Both the position numbers and the translations under genes were made by a program. From Limnohabitans sp. DM1 (GTDB lineage Bacteria > Pseudomonadota > Gammaproteobacteria > Burkholderiales > Burkholderiaceae_C), in NCBI RefSeq assembly GCF_001269385.1, contig NZ_CXOO01000042.1, forward strand, positions 251 to 64,250: a stretch of DNA of 64,000 nucleotides. Direction: 5' to 3'. Positions within the stretch are counted from its first letter, which is position 1. Each line of letters starts with the position of its first letter. Shown here in pieces: positions 36,211-44,706 of this stretch. Below the pieces are notes generated by a model that saw only the letters and a program-made list of their open reading frames with translations, searched no databases and was not told the DNA's origin.

Positions 36211-36285
36211 TTGTAGGAGCTTGCCCTGCTGGCGATAAAGTTCTTGCGAACCGCAAGAAATCGCTTGCAGGGCAAGCTCCTACAA
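36211..36285. repeat. REP-type hairpin, first family
   Basis: TTGTAGGAGCTTGCCCTGC and its inverted match GCAGGGCAAGCTCCTACAAA form a near-perfect ~28-bp stem around a short centre with TTCTTGCGAACCGCAAGAA. It lies between the two SDR genes. The stem could stall or end transcription or protect mRNA. Confidence 0.75.
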
Positions 36286-36306
36286 AGGTGATTTCCTGCA
36301 AGGTCC

Positions 36307-37056
36307 TCAAATGGTCATGCCACCGTCCACCATGTAGGCATTGCCCGTGGCGAAGATGGATTCGTCGGAAGCGAGGAAGGTGACGATGGGCGCGATTTCG
36401 TGCGCCTGCGCCAAACGGCCCATGGGCTGGCGGTTGATGAAGTCTTGCCTGGCCTGCACCGGGTCGGCATAGCTGTTGATGCGGTCTTGCAGCGAAGGCG
36501 TGTCCACGGTGCCGGGGCAGATGCAATTGCACCGCACGCCTTGGCGCACGTAGTCGGCCGCCACGCTTTTGGTCAGGCCAATCACGGCCGCCTTGCTGGT
36601 GCCGTAGATGAAGCGGTTGGGCAAGCCGCGCACGCTGGAACACACGCTGGCCATGTTGATGATGCTGCCGCCGTGGCCGGTTTGTGCAAACTGCGCCACC
36701 ATTTTGGGAATGACCGCCTGGATCATCCAGAACTGCGAGCGCACGTTCAGATTGAAAGCGAACTCCCAGTCCTCGTCGGTGGCCAATTCAATGTTGCCGT
36801 TGTGCACATAGCCTGCGCAATTGAAGACGATGTCGATGCGCGGTAAGCTGGCCACCTGGGTGGCGATGGCTGCTTTGTCGAGCACGTTGAGCACGGCGGT
36901 GTGCACATTGGCCACGCCTTGGTAAGACTTGAGCAGCTCGGCGTTCACATCGGTGGCATAGACCGTTGCGCCCTCGGCGGCCATGGCCAGCGCAGCCGCT
37001 TGGCCAATGCCTTGGCCAGCAGCGGTGACCAATGCGGTTTTTCCTTTGAGTCTCAT
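36307..37056 (-). CDS. SDR oxidoreductase, 2-keto-3-deoxy-L-fuconate dehydrogenase-like
   Basis: 249 residues. The cofactor motif is TAAGQGIGQAAA, a form shared by BDH2/DHRS6-like enzymes and 2-keto-3-deoxy-L-fuconate dehydrogenases. The catalytic Ser is in INMASVCSSVRG and the YGTSK motif follows. The CICPGTVDTPSLQDRIN block is also typical of this group. With the FAH hydrolase downstream it could give the last two steps of non-phosphorylated L-fucose or related degradation. Activity is inferred. Confidence 0.83.
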   Translation of the reverse strand: MRLKGKTALVTAAGQGIGQAAALAMAAEGATVYATDVNAELLKSYQGVANVHTAVLNVLDKAAIATQVASLPRIDIVFNCAGYVHNGNIELATDEDWEFAFNLNVRSQFWMIQAVIPKMVAQFAQTGHGGSIINMASVCSSVRGLPNRFIYGTSKAAVIGLTKSVAADYVRQGVRCNCICPGTVDTPSLQDRINSYADPVQARQDFINRQPMGRLAQAHEIAPIVTFLASDESIFATGNAYMVDGGMTI

Positions 37057-37363
37057 GGTGTGAATTTTTTTGATTACGTTTGGAAGCTCGTCTAAGAGCC
37101 CGCATCAATGACAACGAACAGCTACTGCAGAAGTAACCTAATCAAGAACGGTTGTGTCTAAATGGGGTAAATGCCCATGCGAAATCACTTGACCTTGGAA
37201 TTTTGAACATGTGATGATTGTGCAACTGGTCAGACCCATTTCCCCATTCACGTTATCCCTGATTTTTCGAATGCCCCTTAAATCTTTGGCCTCTCATCGT
37301 TAGCCCGTCAAATCGCCAGGCAACTTTGCATATGGCTGGTGGGGATCCATTTTTATTCAACAC
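37057..37363. promoter_or_regulatory. Divergent promoter region with FadR/GntR-like operator
   Basis: No gene is seen. TGGTCAGACC at 37227-37236 fits the TGGTnnnACC pattern of FadR-subfamily GntR regulators. Upstream, TTGACC (37189-37194) followed 17 bp later by TGATGA may be a weak + strand promoter for the uxaA gene, placing the operator just downstream of the -10 box. The matching regulator is not encoded in this window. Confidence 0.4.
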
Positions 37364-38893
37364 ATGCAAAATTTCATCATCCGCCTGCACCCCGCCGACG
37401 ATGTCGTCATTGCTCGCACTCAACTCATGAGCGGCAGCGCCGTCGAAGGCGTGCCCGTGCGCGGCCTGATCCCGCCGGGCCACAAGGTGGCCACCCGCGC
37501 CATCGCCGTGGGTAAGCCGGTGCGCCGCTACAACCAGATCATTGGCTTTGCGCACCAAGCCATTGCGCCGGGCGAGCATGTGCACACCCACAACCTGAAC
37601 ATGGGCGCAGAAAAAGGCAACTTTGAGCGCGACTACGCCATTGGCCAAGACGTCAAGCCCGAGCCCGCCCGCCAAGAAGCCAGCTTCATGGGTTACAAGC
37701 GCAGCGATGGTCGCGTGGCCACACGCAACTACATCGGGGTGCTGTCGAGCGTGAACTGCTCGGCTACCGCAGCACGCGCCATTGCCGACCACTTTTCCAA
37801 GCGCAACAACCCTCAAGCACTCGCCAACTTTCCGAATGTCGACGGCGTGGTGGCGTTGACGCATGGCACCGGTTGCGGCATGGACACCGAAGGTCTGGGT
37901 ATCCAGTTGCTCGAGCGCACGCTGGCAGGCTACGCCACGCACGCCAACTTCTGGGGCGTGGTGGTGGTGGGCCTGGGCTGCGAGGCCAACCAGCTCAGCA
38001 CCTGGCTGGCGCACAGCAGCTTGCGCGTGGGTGACACGCTCAAGGTCTTCAACATCCAGGACTCGGGCGGCACGCGCCTCACGGTCGAAAAAGGCATCGC
38101 CTTGATCGAAGAGATGCTGCCCCGCGCCAACGCCATCACCCGCGAGCCTTGCAGCGCCGAGCACATCACCGTGGGTTTGCAATGCGGCGGCTCGGACGGT
38201 TACTCGGGCATCAGCGCCAACCCGGCTTTGGGCGTGGCGGTGGACTTGCTGGTACAGCACGGCGGCACCGCGATCCTGAGCGAAACCCCCGAGATTTATG
38301 GTGCCGAGCATTTGCTCACGCGCCGTGCTGTGAAGCCCGAGGTGGCACACAAACTGATCGAGCGCATCCGCTGCTGGGAAAACTACACCGCCATCAACGG
38401 CGGCGAAATGAACAACAACCCCTCTCCTGGCAACAAAGCGGGTGGCCTGACCACCATCCTCGAAAAATCATTGGGTGCGGTAGCCAAAGGCGGCACCAGC
38501 AACTTGCAGGCGGTGTACGAATACGCCGAGCCGGTCACCGCCAAAGGCTTTGTCTACATGGACACACCCGGCTACGACCCGGTGAGCGCCACGGGCCAGG
38601 TGGCGGGTGGCGCCAACCTGATTTGCTTCACCACCGGACGCGGCAGCGCCTATGGCTGCGCGCCCTCGCCCAGCCTCAAGTTCTCGACCAACACGGCCTT
38701 GTGGAAAAAGCAGGAAGAAGACATGGACCTGAACTGCGGCGAGATCGTGGACGGCGGCGTGAGCATCGCCGAGATGGGCCAGCGCATCTTCGAGATGATC
38801 CTCGCCGCCGCATCGGGCGAGCCCACCAAGAGCGAGCGCCACGGTTACGGCCAAAACGAGTTTGTGCCCTGGCAAGTGGGCGCGGTGATGTGA
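37364..38893 (+). CDS. uxaA: Altronate dehydratase-type UxaA/GarD family enzyme
   Basis: 509 residues. An N-terminal SAF domain (about residues 1-90, HPADDVVIARTQL and GEHVHTHNLNMG) is followed by the UxaA catalytic domain. Conserved cysteine-containing blocks are HGTGCGMD, GLGCEANQ, LQCGGSDGYSGI and YGCAPSPSLK, which bind the iron cofactor in this family. It dehydrates D-altronate to 2-keto-3-deoxygluconate; relatives act on galactarate. The symbol is by family; the true substrate may differ given the mixed locus. Confidence 0.85.
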   Translation: MQNFIIRLHPADDVVIARTQLMSGSAVEGVPVRGLIPPGHKVATRAIAVGKPVRRYNQIIGFAHQAIAPGEHVHTHNLNMGAEKGNFERDYAIGQDVKPEPARQEASFMGYKRSDGRVATRNYIGVLSSVNCSATAARAIADHFSKRNNPQALANFPNVDGVVALTHGTGCGMDTEGLGIQLLERTLAGYATHANFWGVVVVGLGCEANQLSTWLAHSSLRVGDTLKVFNIQDSGGTRLTVEKGIALIEEMLPRANAITREPCSAEHITVGLQCGGSDGYSGISANPALGVAVDLLVQHGGTAILSETPEIYGAEHLLTRRAVKPEVAHKLIERIRCWENYTAINGGEMNNNPSPGNKAGGLTTILEKSLGAVAKGGTSNLQAVYEYAEPVTAKGFVYMDTPGYDPVSATGQVAGGANLICFTTGRGSAYGCAPSPSLKFSTNTALWKKQEEDMDLNCGEIVDGGVSIAEMGQRIFEMILAAASGEPTKSERHGYGQNEFVPWQVGAVM

Positions 38894-38925
38894 ATCCCTT
38901 GGCACGCCTTGCGGCCCACCCCACA

Positions 38926-39135
38926 TCGCGCACGGGGTGCGCTCCTACAAAGACCCACATCCTCCATGTAGGAGCCCACCCTGTGGGCGATGGGCGTGGC
39001 ACACGCCCAAAAAAACCATCGCGTACAGGGTGCGCTCCTACAAAGACCCACACCCTCCGTGTAGGAGCCCACCCTGTGGGCGATGGGCGTGGCACACGCC
39101 CCAAAATCGATCGCGCACAGCGGTGCACCGCTACA
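38926..39135. repeat. Tandem REP-like repeats, ~105-bp period
   Basis: Two full units of GTAGGAGCCCACCCTGTGGG, CGATGGGCGTGGCACACGCC and GGTGCGCTCCTACAAAGACC alternate in the 266-bp gap between the uxaA and Ldh2 genes, with a third partial unit at the right end. The arms CGCTCCTACA and TGTAGGAGC relate them to the first REP family. No gene is seen. Confidence 0.75.
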
Positions 39136-39159
39136 ACCTCATCGTCTTGAAAGCCCCTC

Positions 39160-40221
39160 ATGAGCCAACTCATCCAAGCCACCGATCTGCGCCAGCACAT
39201 CACCCACATCATCGCCATGACCGGCAGCAACCCCGCCGAGGCCGCACAGGTGGCCGACAACCTGGTCATGGCCAACCTGAGCGGGCACGATTCGCACGGC
39301 GTGGGCATGGTGCCGCGCTATGTGGACGCGGTGCTCGAAGGTGGCCTGAGTCCCAACACAGGCGTGAAGGTGCTGCTCGACACCGGCCCCTTGCTGAACC
39401 TAGATGGCCAGCGCGGTTACGGCCAAATCACCGGCGTGCAAGCCATGCAGATGGGCATTGAACGCGCCAAGCAGCACGGCGTGTGCACCGTGGCGCTGAG
39501 CCGCTCGCACCACCTGGGCCGCATTGGCCACTTTGCCGAGATGGCCGTGGCGCAGGGTTTGGTGTCGGTGCATTTTGTGAACGTGCTCTCGCGCCCCGTG
39601 GTCGCGCCCTTTGGCGGTGGCGACGGGCGCTTTGGCACCAATCCGTGCTGCATCGGCGTGCCCATGGGCAACCGTGCGCCCTTTGTGCTGGACTTTGCCA
39701 CCAGCCGCGTGGCGCAAGGCAAGATGCGCGTGGCGCACAACAAGGGCGAGCAAGTGCCACCCGGTTATTTGATCGACGAACACGGCCACCCCACCACCGA
39801 CCCGGGTGTGGTGGTGGTGCCCCAGTCCAACGGCCTGTTTGGCGCACTGATGACCTTTGGCGACCACAAGGGCTTTGGCATGGCCATGGCCTGCGAGCTG
39901 CTGGGTGGCGCGCTCACCGGCAGTGGCACCTGGCACCGCGAAGCCGACCACCAACGGGCGGTCTTGAACGGCATGCTGACCATGCTGATCGATCCGGTGC
40001 GCCTGGGCACACAAGCCATGTTCGAACAAGAAGCCCTGGCCTTTGCCGACTGGCTGCGCCAAAGCCCCGATGCGCCGGGCAGCGATGGCGTGCGCATGGC
40101 GGGCGAGCCCGAGCGCGCAGCCCGCGCAGAGCGCGAGCAAAACGGCATCTGGATCGACGACGCCACCTGGGCCGAGATCGAAGCGTCTGAACAGAAACTC
40201 CAAGCAAGATCCGCGACTTGA
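39160..40221 (+). CDS. Ldh2-family (malate/L-lactate-type) NAD(P) oxidoreductase
   Basis: 353 residues of the Ldh2 fold, unrelated to classical lactate dehydrogenase. Conserved parts are NLSGHDSHGVGMVPRYVDAV with the catalytic histidine, ALSRSHHLGRIGHFAEMAV, FGTNPCCIGVPMG and DHKGFGMAMACELLGGAL. Relatives reduce 2-keto acids or act on sugar-acid keto groups. Its position between uxaA and the mannitol-type dehydrogenase suggests a keto-sugar-acid substrate; this is inferred. Confidence 0.85.
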   Translation: MSQLIQATDLRQHITHIIAMTGSNPAEAAQVADNLVMANLSGHDSHGVGMVPRYVDAVLEGGLSPNTGVKVLLDTGPLLNLDGQRGYGQITGVQAMQMGIERAKQHGVCTVALSRSHHLGRIGHFAEMAVAQGLVSVHFVNVLSRPVVAPFGGGDGRFGTNPCCIGVPMGNRAPFVLDFATSRVAQGKMRVAHNKGEQVPPGYLIDEHGHPTTDPGVVVVPQSNGLFGALMTFGDHKGFGMAMACELLGGALTGSGTWHREADHQRAVLNGMLTMLIDPVRLGTQAMFEQEALAFADWLRQSPDAPGSDGVRMAGEPERAARAEREQNGIWIDDATWAEIEASEQKLQARSAT

Positions 40222-40237
40222 AGATGACTGGATTTCA

Positions 40238-40619
40238 TGTAGGAGCCAGCCCTGCTAGCGATGCGAGCGCTTGCGGTCCGCAGGTTGATCGCTTGCAGGG
40301 CAAGCTCCTACACATCACCTCGGGCATATGCCTTGTTCCCTGTAGGAGCCAGCCCTGCTGGCGATGCGGGTGCTGGTGGTCCGCAGGCTGTTCGCTTGCA
40401 GGCAAGCTCTTACACATCACCCCGGGCATATGCCTTGTTCCCCGTAGGAGCCAGCCCTGCTGGCGATACGAGCGCTTGCGGTCCGCAGGCTGTTCGCTTG
40501 CAGGCAAGCTCCTACACATCACCTCGGGCATATGCCTTGTTCCCCATAGGAGCCAGCCCTGCTGGCGATGCGAACGCTTGCGGTCCGCAGGCTTTTCGGT
40601 TGCAGGCAAGCTCCTACAA
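40238..40619. repeat. Array of four REP units, ~102-bp period
   Basis: Four head-to-tail units start at 40239, 40342, 40444 and 40546. Each has GTAGGAGCCAGCCCTGCTGG on the left, GGTCCGCAGG in the centre and CAGGCAAGCTCCTACA on the right, joined by CATCACCTCGGGCATATGCC. Left and right arms pair, so each unit folds as a long hairpin. The reading frames through it are not genes. The array ends about 50 bp before the next CDS. Confidence 0.85.
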
Positions 40620-40669
40620 CGAGCGGCGCGCTTATTCGTTTGAAACCCCTTCTTCAAGACACATTCACC

Positions 40670-42073
40670 ATGCCACTGTCTGCCCACACCCTTTCATCGC
40701 TGCCATCCAACGTGAAAGTCCCCAACTATGACCGTACAGCCCACGCCCCCGGCGTGGTGCACTTGGGGCTGGGGGCTTTTCACCGCGCCCACCAAGCCAT
40801 GGTGTTTGACCACCTGCTGGCCACGGGCGACACGCGCTGGGGCATTCACGGCATCGGCATGACGCGGCCCGACTTGGTGAACCAGCTGCGGGCGCAAGAC
40901 GGCCTGTACGCCGTGCGCGTGGCCGATGGCACGGGTGTGAAGTGGCAAGTGCCCGGAGCCCTGTGGCGCATGAATGTGGCCGCCACCGAGCGCGATGCGG
41001 TGGTGCAGGCGATGGCCGCACCCGCCACCCGCTGGGTCACACTCACCGTCACAGAAAAAGGCTACACCCCCGCTTTAGGCCAACTGCTGCTGGACGGCTT
41101 GCGCCTGCGCCAGCAAGGCGGTTTGCCGGGCATCACTGTGGCCTCGTGTGACAACCTGCAAGGCAATGGCCACAAGCTGCAGGCCTTGGTCAAGGCCACC
41201 GCTACAGCGCAAGACGGCGAGCTGCTGCGCTGGATGGATGCGCATTGCGCCTTTCCGTGCAGCATGGTCGACCGCATCGTGCCCGCCTCCACCGCCGAAG
41301 TGCTGGCCGCCGCCAGCCAAGCGCTGGGCCTGCGCGACGATGCGTCACTCAGTACCGAAGGATTTTGGGAATGGGTGATCGAAGACCGCTTTGCGGACCC
41401 GTCTGACGCCGCCCTGCTGCACAACGCAGGTGTGCGCGTGACGGGCGATGTGCACAGCTACGAAGAAGCCAAGCTGCGCATGCTCAACGGCAGCCACACG
41501 GCCATGGCACTCATGGGGGCGATCACGGGCAGGCCCTTCATTGCCAGCTGCATTGGTGTGCCGGACATTCGTGAGTTTGTTTACCGCCTGATGGGCCAAG
41601 AAGTCGCGCCGCACCTGAGTCGCTCCGACTGGGCAGATTACCGCGACGCGCTGATCGCGCGCTTTGGCAACCCGTACTTGAAGCACAGCGTGCACCAGAT
41701 CGCCACCGACAGCTCGCAAAAAATCCCGCAGCGCTGGCCGCCCTCGGTGCTCGGGCAAATCGCCAAGGGTGCGTCGTTTGAGCACCACGCGCTGGCAGCA
41801 GCCGTGTTTGTGCGCTACACGCTGGGCGTGGACGAGCAAGGCCAAGCCTACACACTGAACGACCCGCAAGCCAAAAGCCTGATGGCCCTGGGCGCTGCTC
41901 AGCGCACCGAACCCGAAGCCTGCGTTCGCGCCCTGCTGGCCCGTGAAGACCTGTGGGGCAGCGCCCTGCCCCAACACGCAGCCTGGATCGCCCGCGTCAC
42001 GCACTGGCACCAACAGGTTCTGCAACACGGCGTGGACGCCGCAGTCCAGCAACTGCTGAGCACAGCCGCATGA
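40670..42073 (+). CDS. Mannitol dehydrogenase-family (fructuronate/tagaturonate reductase-like)
   Basis: 467 residues from ATG 40670; the frame is open upstream through the REP array, but that part is not coding. Polyol-specific long-chain dehydrogenase: Rossmann region VHLGLGAFHRAHQAMVFDHL, DNLQGNGHKL, and the C-terminal catalytic region MLNGSHTAMALMG and NPYLKHSVHQIATDSSQKIP. Family members include UxuB (mannonate oxidoreductase) and UxaB. With the ManD gene next, reduction of D-fructuronate to D-mannonate is the best guess. Confidence 0.87.
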   Translation: MPLSAHTLSSLPSNVKVPNYDRTAHAPGVVHLGLGAFHRAHQAMVFDHLLATGDTRWGIHGIGMTRPDLVNQLRAQDGLYAVRVADGTGVKWQVPGALWRMNVAATERDAVVQAMAAPATRWVTLTVTEKGYTPALGQLLLDGLRLRQQGGLPGITVASCDNLQGNGHKLQALVKATATAQDGELLRWMDAHCAFPCSMVDRIVPASTAEVLAAASQALGLRDDASLSTEGFWEWVIEDRFADPSDAALLHNAGVRVTGDVHSYEEAKLRMLNGSHTAMALMGAITGRPFIASCIGVPDIREFVYRLMGQEVAPHLSRSDWADYRDALIARFGNPYLKHSVHQIATDSSQKIPQRWPPSVLGQIAKGASFEHHALAAAVFVRYTLGVDEQGQAYTLNDPQAKSLMALGAAQRTEPEACVRALLAREDLWGSALPQHAAWIARVTHWHQQVLQHGVDAAVQQLLSTAA

Positions 42074-42111
42074 CAAATGCCGCATCGCATCAAAACCCCG
42101 ACACGGGTTCC

Positions 42112-42292
42112 CGTAGGTCGGCAGCTTCAGCTCCGACATTTGCCCGCTTCGGCAAAAGCCTCATGTCTAGGCGGAAGCCCCCGACCGCCCAAACACACCG
42201 CCCCCATAAGTCGGCAGCTTCAGCTCCGACGCTTGTCCGCATCGGCGCAAGCCTCATGTCGGGGCTAAAGCCGCCGACCTACAAAATCCAAT
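42112..42292. repeat. Paired REP-type hairpins, second family
   Basis: Two similar units with CGTAGGTCGGCAGCTTCAGC and TAAGTCGGCAGCTTCAGCTC, each closed by CCTCATGTC followed by GGCGGAAGCCCCCGACC or GGGGCTAAAGCCGCCGACC. They lie in the 264-bp gap before the ManD gene. No gene is seen there. Confidence 0.7.
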
Positions 42293-42337
42293 CTGACGCC
42301 ATTGCATGACACTGCAATCACTCCCGCAAACCAAGCC

Positions 42338-43549
42338 ATGAAAATCACCGCCGCCCGCGTCATCATCTGCAGTCCCGGCCGCAACTTCGTCACCCTCAAG
42401 ATCGAGACCGACCAGGGCGTTTACGGCATCGGCGACGCCACGCTCAACGGCCGCGAGCTGGCCGTGGTCAGCTACCTCGAAGACCATGTCATCCCCTGCC
42501 TGATCGGGCGCGCCCCGCAGCAGATCGAAGACATCTGGCAATACCTCTACAAAGGCGCCTACTGGCGTCGCGGCCCAGTGACCATGAGCGCGATTGCTGC
42601 CGTGGACACCGCGCTGTGGGACATCAAGGCCAAGATGGCGAACATGCCGCTGTACCAGTTGCTGGGCGGGCGCAGCCGCACCGGGGTCATGGTCTACGGC
42701 CACGCCAATGGCCGCGACACGGCCGAGACGGTCGATGAAGTCTTGCGCCACAAAGAAGAAGGCTACTTGGCCATCCGCGCCCAAAGCGGCGTGCCGGGCC
42801 TGAACAAGGTCTATGGCGTGAGCGGAACCAACCGCCTGTACGAACCCGCCGACGGCACCCTGCCCAGCGAGCACGACTGGAGCACCGAGAAGTATTTGCG
42901 TCACACCCCTGGCCTGTTTGAAGCCGTGCGCGAAGCCGTAGGTCCCGACATCCATTTGCTGCACGACGTGCACCACCGCCTGACACCCATCGAAGCCGGG
43001 CAGCTGGGCAAAGCACTGGAGCCCATGCGCCTGTTCTGGATGGAAGACCCGACGCCCGCCGAAAACCAGGACGCCTTCCAGTGGATACGCCACCACACCA
43101 CCACACCGATCGCGGTGGGCGAGATTTTCAACAGCATCTGGGACTGCAAAACGCTGATCGAAAAACAGCGGATCGACTACATCCGCACCACCGTGGTCCA
43201 CGCGGGCGGCATCACACACCTGCGCCGCATCGCCGACCTGGCCAGCCTCTACCAAGTGCGCACCGGCTGCCACGGCGCAATCGATTTGTCCCCCGTGTGC
43301 ATGGGCGCTGCCCTGCACTTTGACACCTGGGTGCCCAACTTCGGCGTGCAAGAGTTCATGCCGCACAGCGAGGAAATGCTCACGGTCTTCCCGCACGACT
43401 ACCGTTTTGAGCGCGGCATGATGCACTGCGGTGAATCAACCGGCCACGGGGTGGACATTGATGAAAAGCTGGCTGAGAAGTACCCGTATCAAAGGGCTTA
43501 TTTGCCGGTGAACCGGTTGCAGCATGATGGGACTTTGTGGAATTGGTGA
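42338..43549 (+). CDS. manD: D-mannonate dehydratase ManD (enolase superfamily)
   Basis: 403 residues from ATG 42338 ([20 protein letters not shown]); the size is typical. It dehydrates D-mannonate to 2-keto-3-deoxygluconate. Enolase-superfamily metal ligands are visible in [11 protein letters not shown] (Asp, with the nearby catalytic His), [13 protein letters not shown] (Glu) and [11 protein letters not shown] (Glu). The long 'ManD' loop with [12 protein letters not shown] is also present. Some ManD relatives are weak or promiscuous, so the in vivo role depends on the rest of the locus. Confidence 0.9.
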   Translation: MKITAARVIICSPGRNFVTLKIETDQGVYGIGDATLNGRELAVVSYLEDHVIPCLIGRAPQQIEDIWQYLYKGAYWRRGPVTMSAIAAVDTALWDIKAKMANMPLYQLLGGRSRTGVMVYGHANGRDTAETVDEVLRHKEEGYLAIRAQSGVPGLNKVYGVSGTNRLYEPADGTLPSEHDWSTEKYLRHTPGLFEAVREAVGPDIHLLHDVHHRLTPIEAGQLGKALEPMRLFWMEDPTPAENQDAFQWIRHHTTTPIAVGEIFNSIWDCKTLIEKQRIDYIRTTVVHAGGITHLRRIADLASLYQVRTGCHGAIDLSPVCMGAALHFDTWVPNFGVQEFMPHSEEMLTVFPHDYRFERGMMHCGESTGHGVDIDEKLAEKYPYQRAYLPVNRLQHDGTLWNW

Positions 43550-43856
43550 GGGGCGCTGGACGTGGATGGGCTGCTTTGCAGCGTTTGGTGCCAATCGTGG
43601 ACGTCAGCTTGGCAGCAATTCAATCGACTTCCAATCAACGCTCATGCATGGCAGGTTCTTGATGGCAATTAAGTGCGATTCACTACGGCCAATTCAACGG
43701 ACGAAAAGCAGTGGGCATTGAAAACTGCGGATTTCTTTCGGCAATCGCTCCTCGGCAAACAATCGATTTGAATCTATGTGGCGGCAGCGCTCGGTAACTG
43801 GCGGCTCCCCTCGTGAGCTGCGCATAGATAATGACGCACAACACAAAGGAACTACT
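43550..43856. other. Left edge of accessory island, no clear gene
   Basis: Base use shifts from the neighbouring GC-rich genes. A short frame from a GTG at 43673 to a stop at 43771 encodes 32 residues, with TDEKQWALKTADFFRQSLLG near the end. It reads like the C-terminal remnant of a lost protein, but this is a guess. Nothing else is recognised. Confidence 0.25.
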
Positions 43857-44703
43857 ATGGCATTTAGGGATGAAAAGGTCGTCAACGTCAAAGACATCGA
43901 GCGCGGGGAAATTCTGTACACCGACAACGCAGGCGAGGAACACACGTACTATCAGCGTCACATCATGTGGATTGGGGTCCATTCGCTGGAAGTCCAGACC
44001 AGCCTAAGCAATTTCGGGGAGGAAGGTAAGGAGCCACAGCTTATGACAGGTGTGCGTGGCACTGTCGCACTGGAGGATTGGAGGATTGGAGGATTGGAGC
44101 ATCTCAGTTGTCGGGGACCCGAAGTCCAAGGTGCGGCGCTTGACGATTAGCCTGGACGCAGGTGACTGGAAACCACAGTCGCTCGAACCGACCGAACATG
44201 AACTACTGACCCTATCCAACGAGCTGGGCAGCGCCATGCTCGGATTCAACCGGGCGGATTGGGAAATTGGTGTCGATGATGAATGGTGGATCACCTGCTA
44301 CCTACCCAAAGCCTTCATTGATGCCTTGGTGGCCGACATCCGCAACAGCCATATCTACAGCATGAGGTTGGGTTTGAAACTCCAGGGCCTGTACACCACA
44401 GACCCTTTTTCTTACCGCGGTGACTTGTTCATCCGCCCTGACCGGAAGGACAACACGATCGCTATTCCTGACATGGCCACCGGCTTTGTGAGATCGATTA
44501 ACTTCACCTCAACGCCCCGCGACCTTCGCAAACCTGAGCCTGCGGAGCCGGTAGAGCCCGAATACGAAGACACACCGCCAAACCCAGACCCTATGGCCGT
44601 TGCCATCGCTTCCCTTGGGGCTCAGGTTGAACAAATGCGAAATACCTTCAAGTGGATCGCCAGCTTCATCGTGCTAGCGCTCATTTTCGCAGCAGGCAAA
44701 TAG
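43857..44703 (+). pseudogene. Putative tail-anchored protein, frameshifted by 8-bp repeats
   Basis: ATG 43857 has AAAGGA upstream and opens MAFRDEKVVNVKDIERGEIL. The frame runs to a stop at 44150 and is interrupted in meaning at 44072-44099. The downstream half is open in the +1 frame to 44703. Joining them (with two 8-bp units removed, giving VALEDW then SISVVGDPKSKV) yields about 276 residues, with a Pro/Glu-rich linker and a C-terminal membrane helix (FKWIASFIVLALIFAA). Function unknown. The next gene starts 3 bp after the stop, so they form an operon. Confidence 0.7.
44072..44099. repeat. Octanucleotide tandem repeat GGAGGATT x3.5 inside a gene
   Basis: GGAGGATT occurs three times in a row followed by GGAG. 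Because 8 is not a multiple of 3, each gain or loss of a unit changes the frame. With 1.5 or 4.5 units the two halves of the 43857 gene join in frame; with the present 3.5 (or 2.5) units they do not. Position and unit size are those of phase-variable contingency loci, or of a simple repeat-generated mutation. Confidence 0.9.
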
Positions 44704-44706
44704 GCA

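Noticed and set aside
40238..40619. Possible CRISPR array
   Set aside because: Whole ~102-bp units are conserved including the middle; there are no short repeats with unique spacers and no cas genes.
40218..40687. Reading frames of 140-150 residues on both strands
   Set aside because: They run through the four-unit REP array and consist of repeated Cys/Gly/Ser blocks; coding is explained by the repeats.
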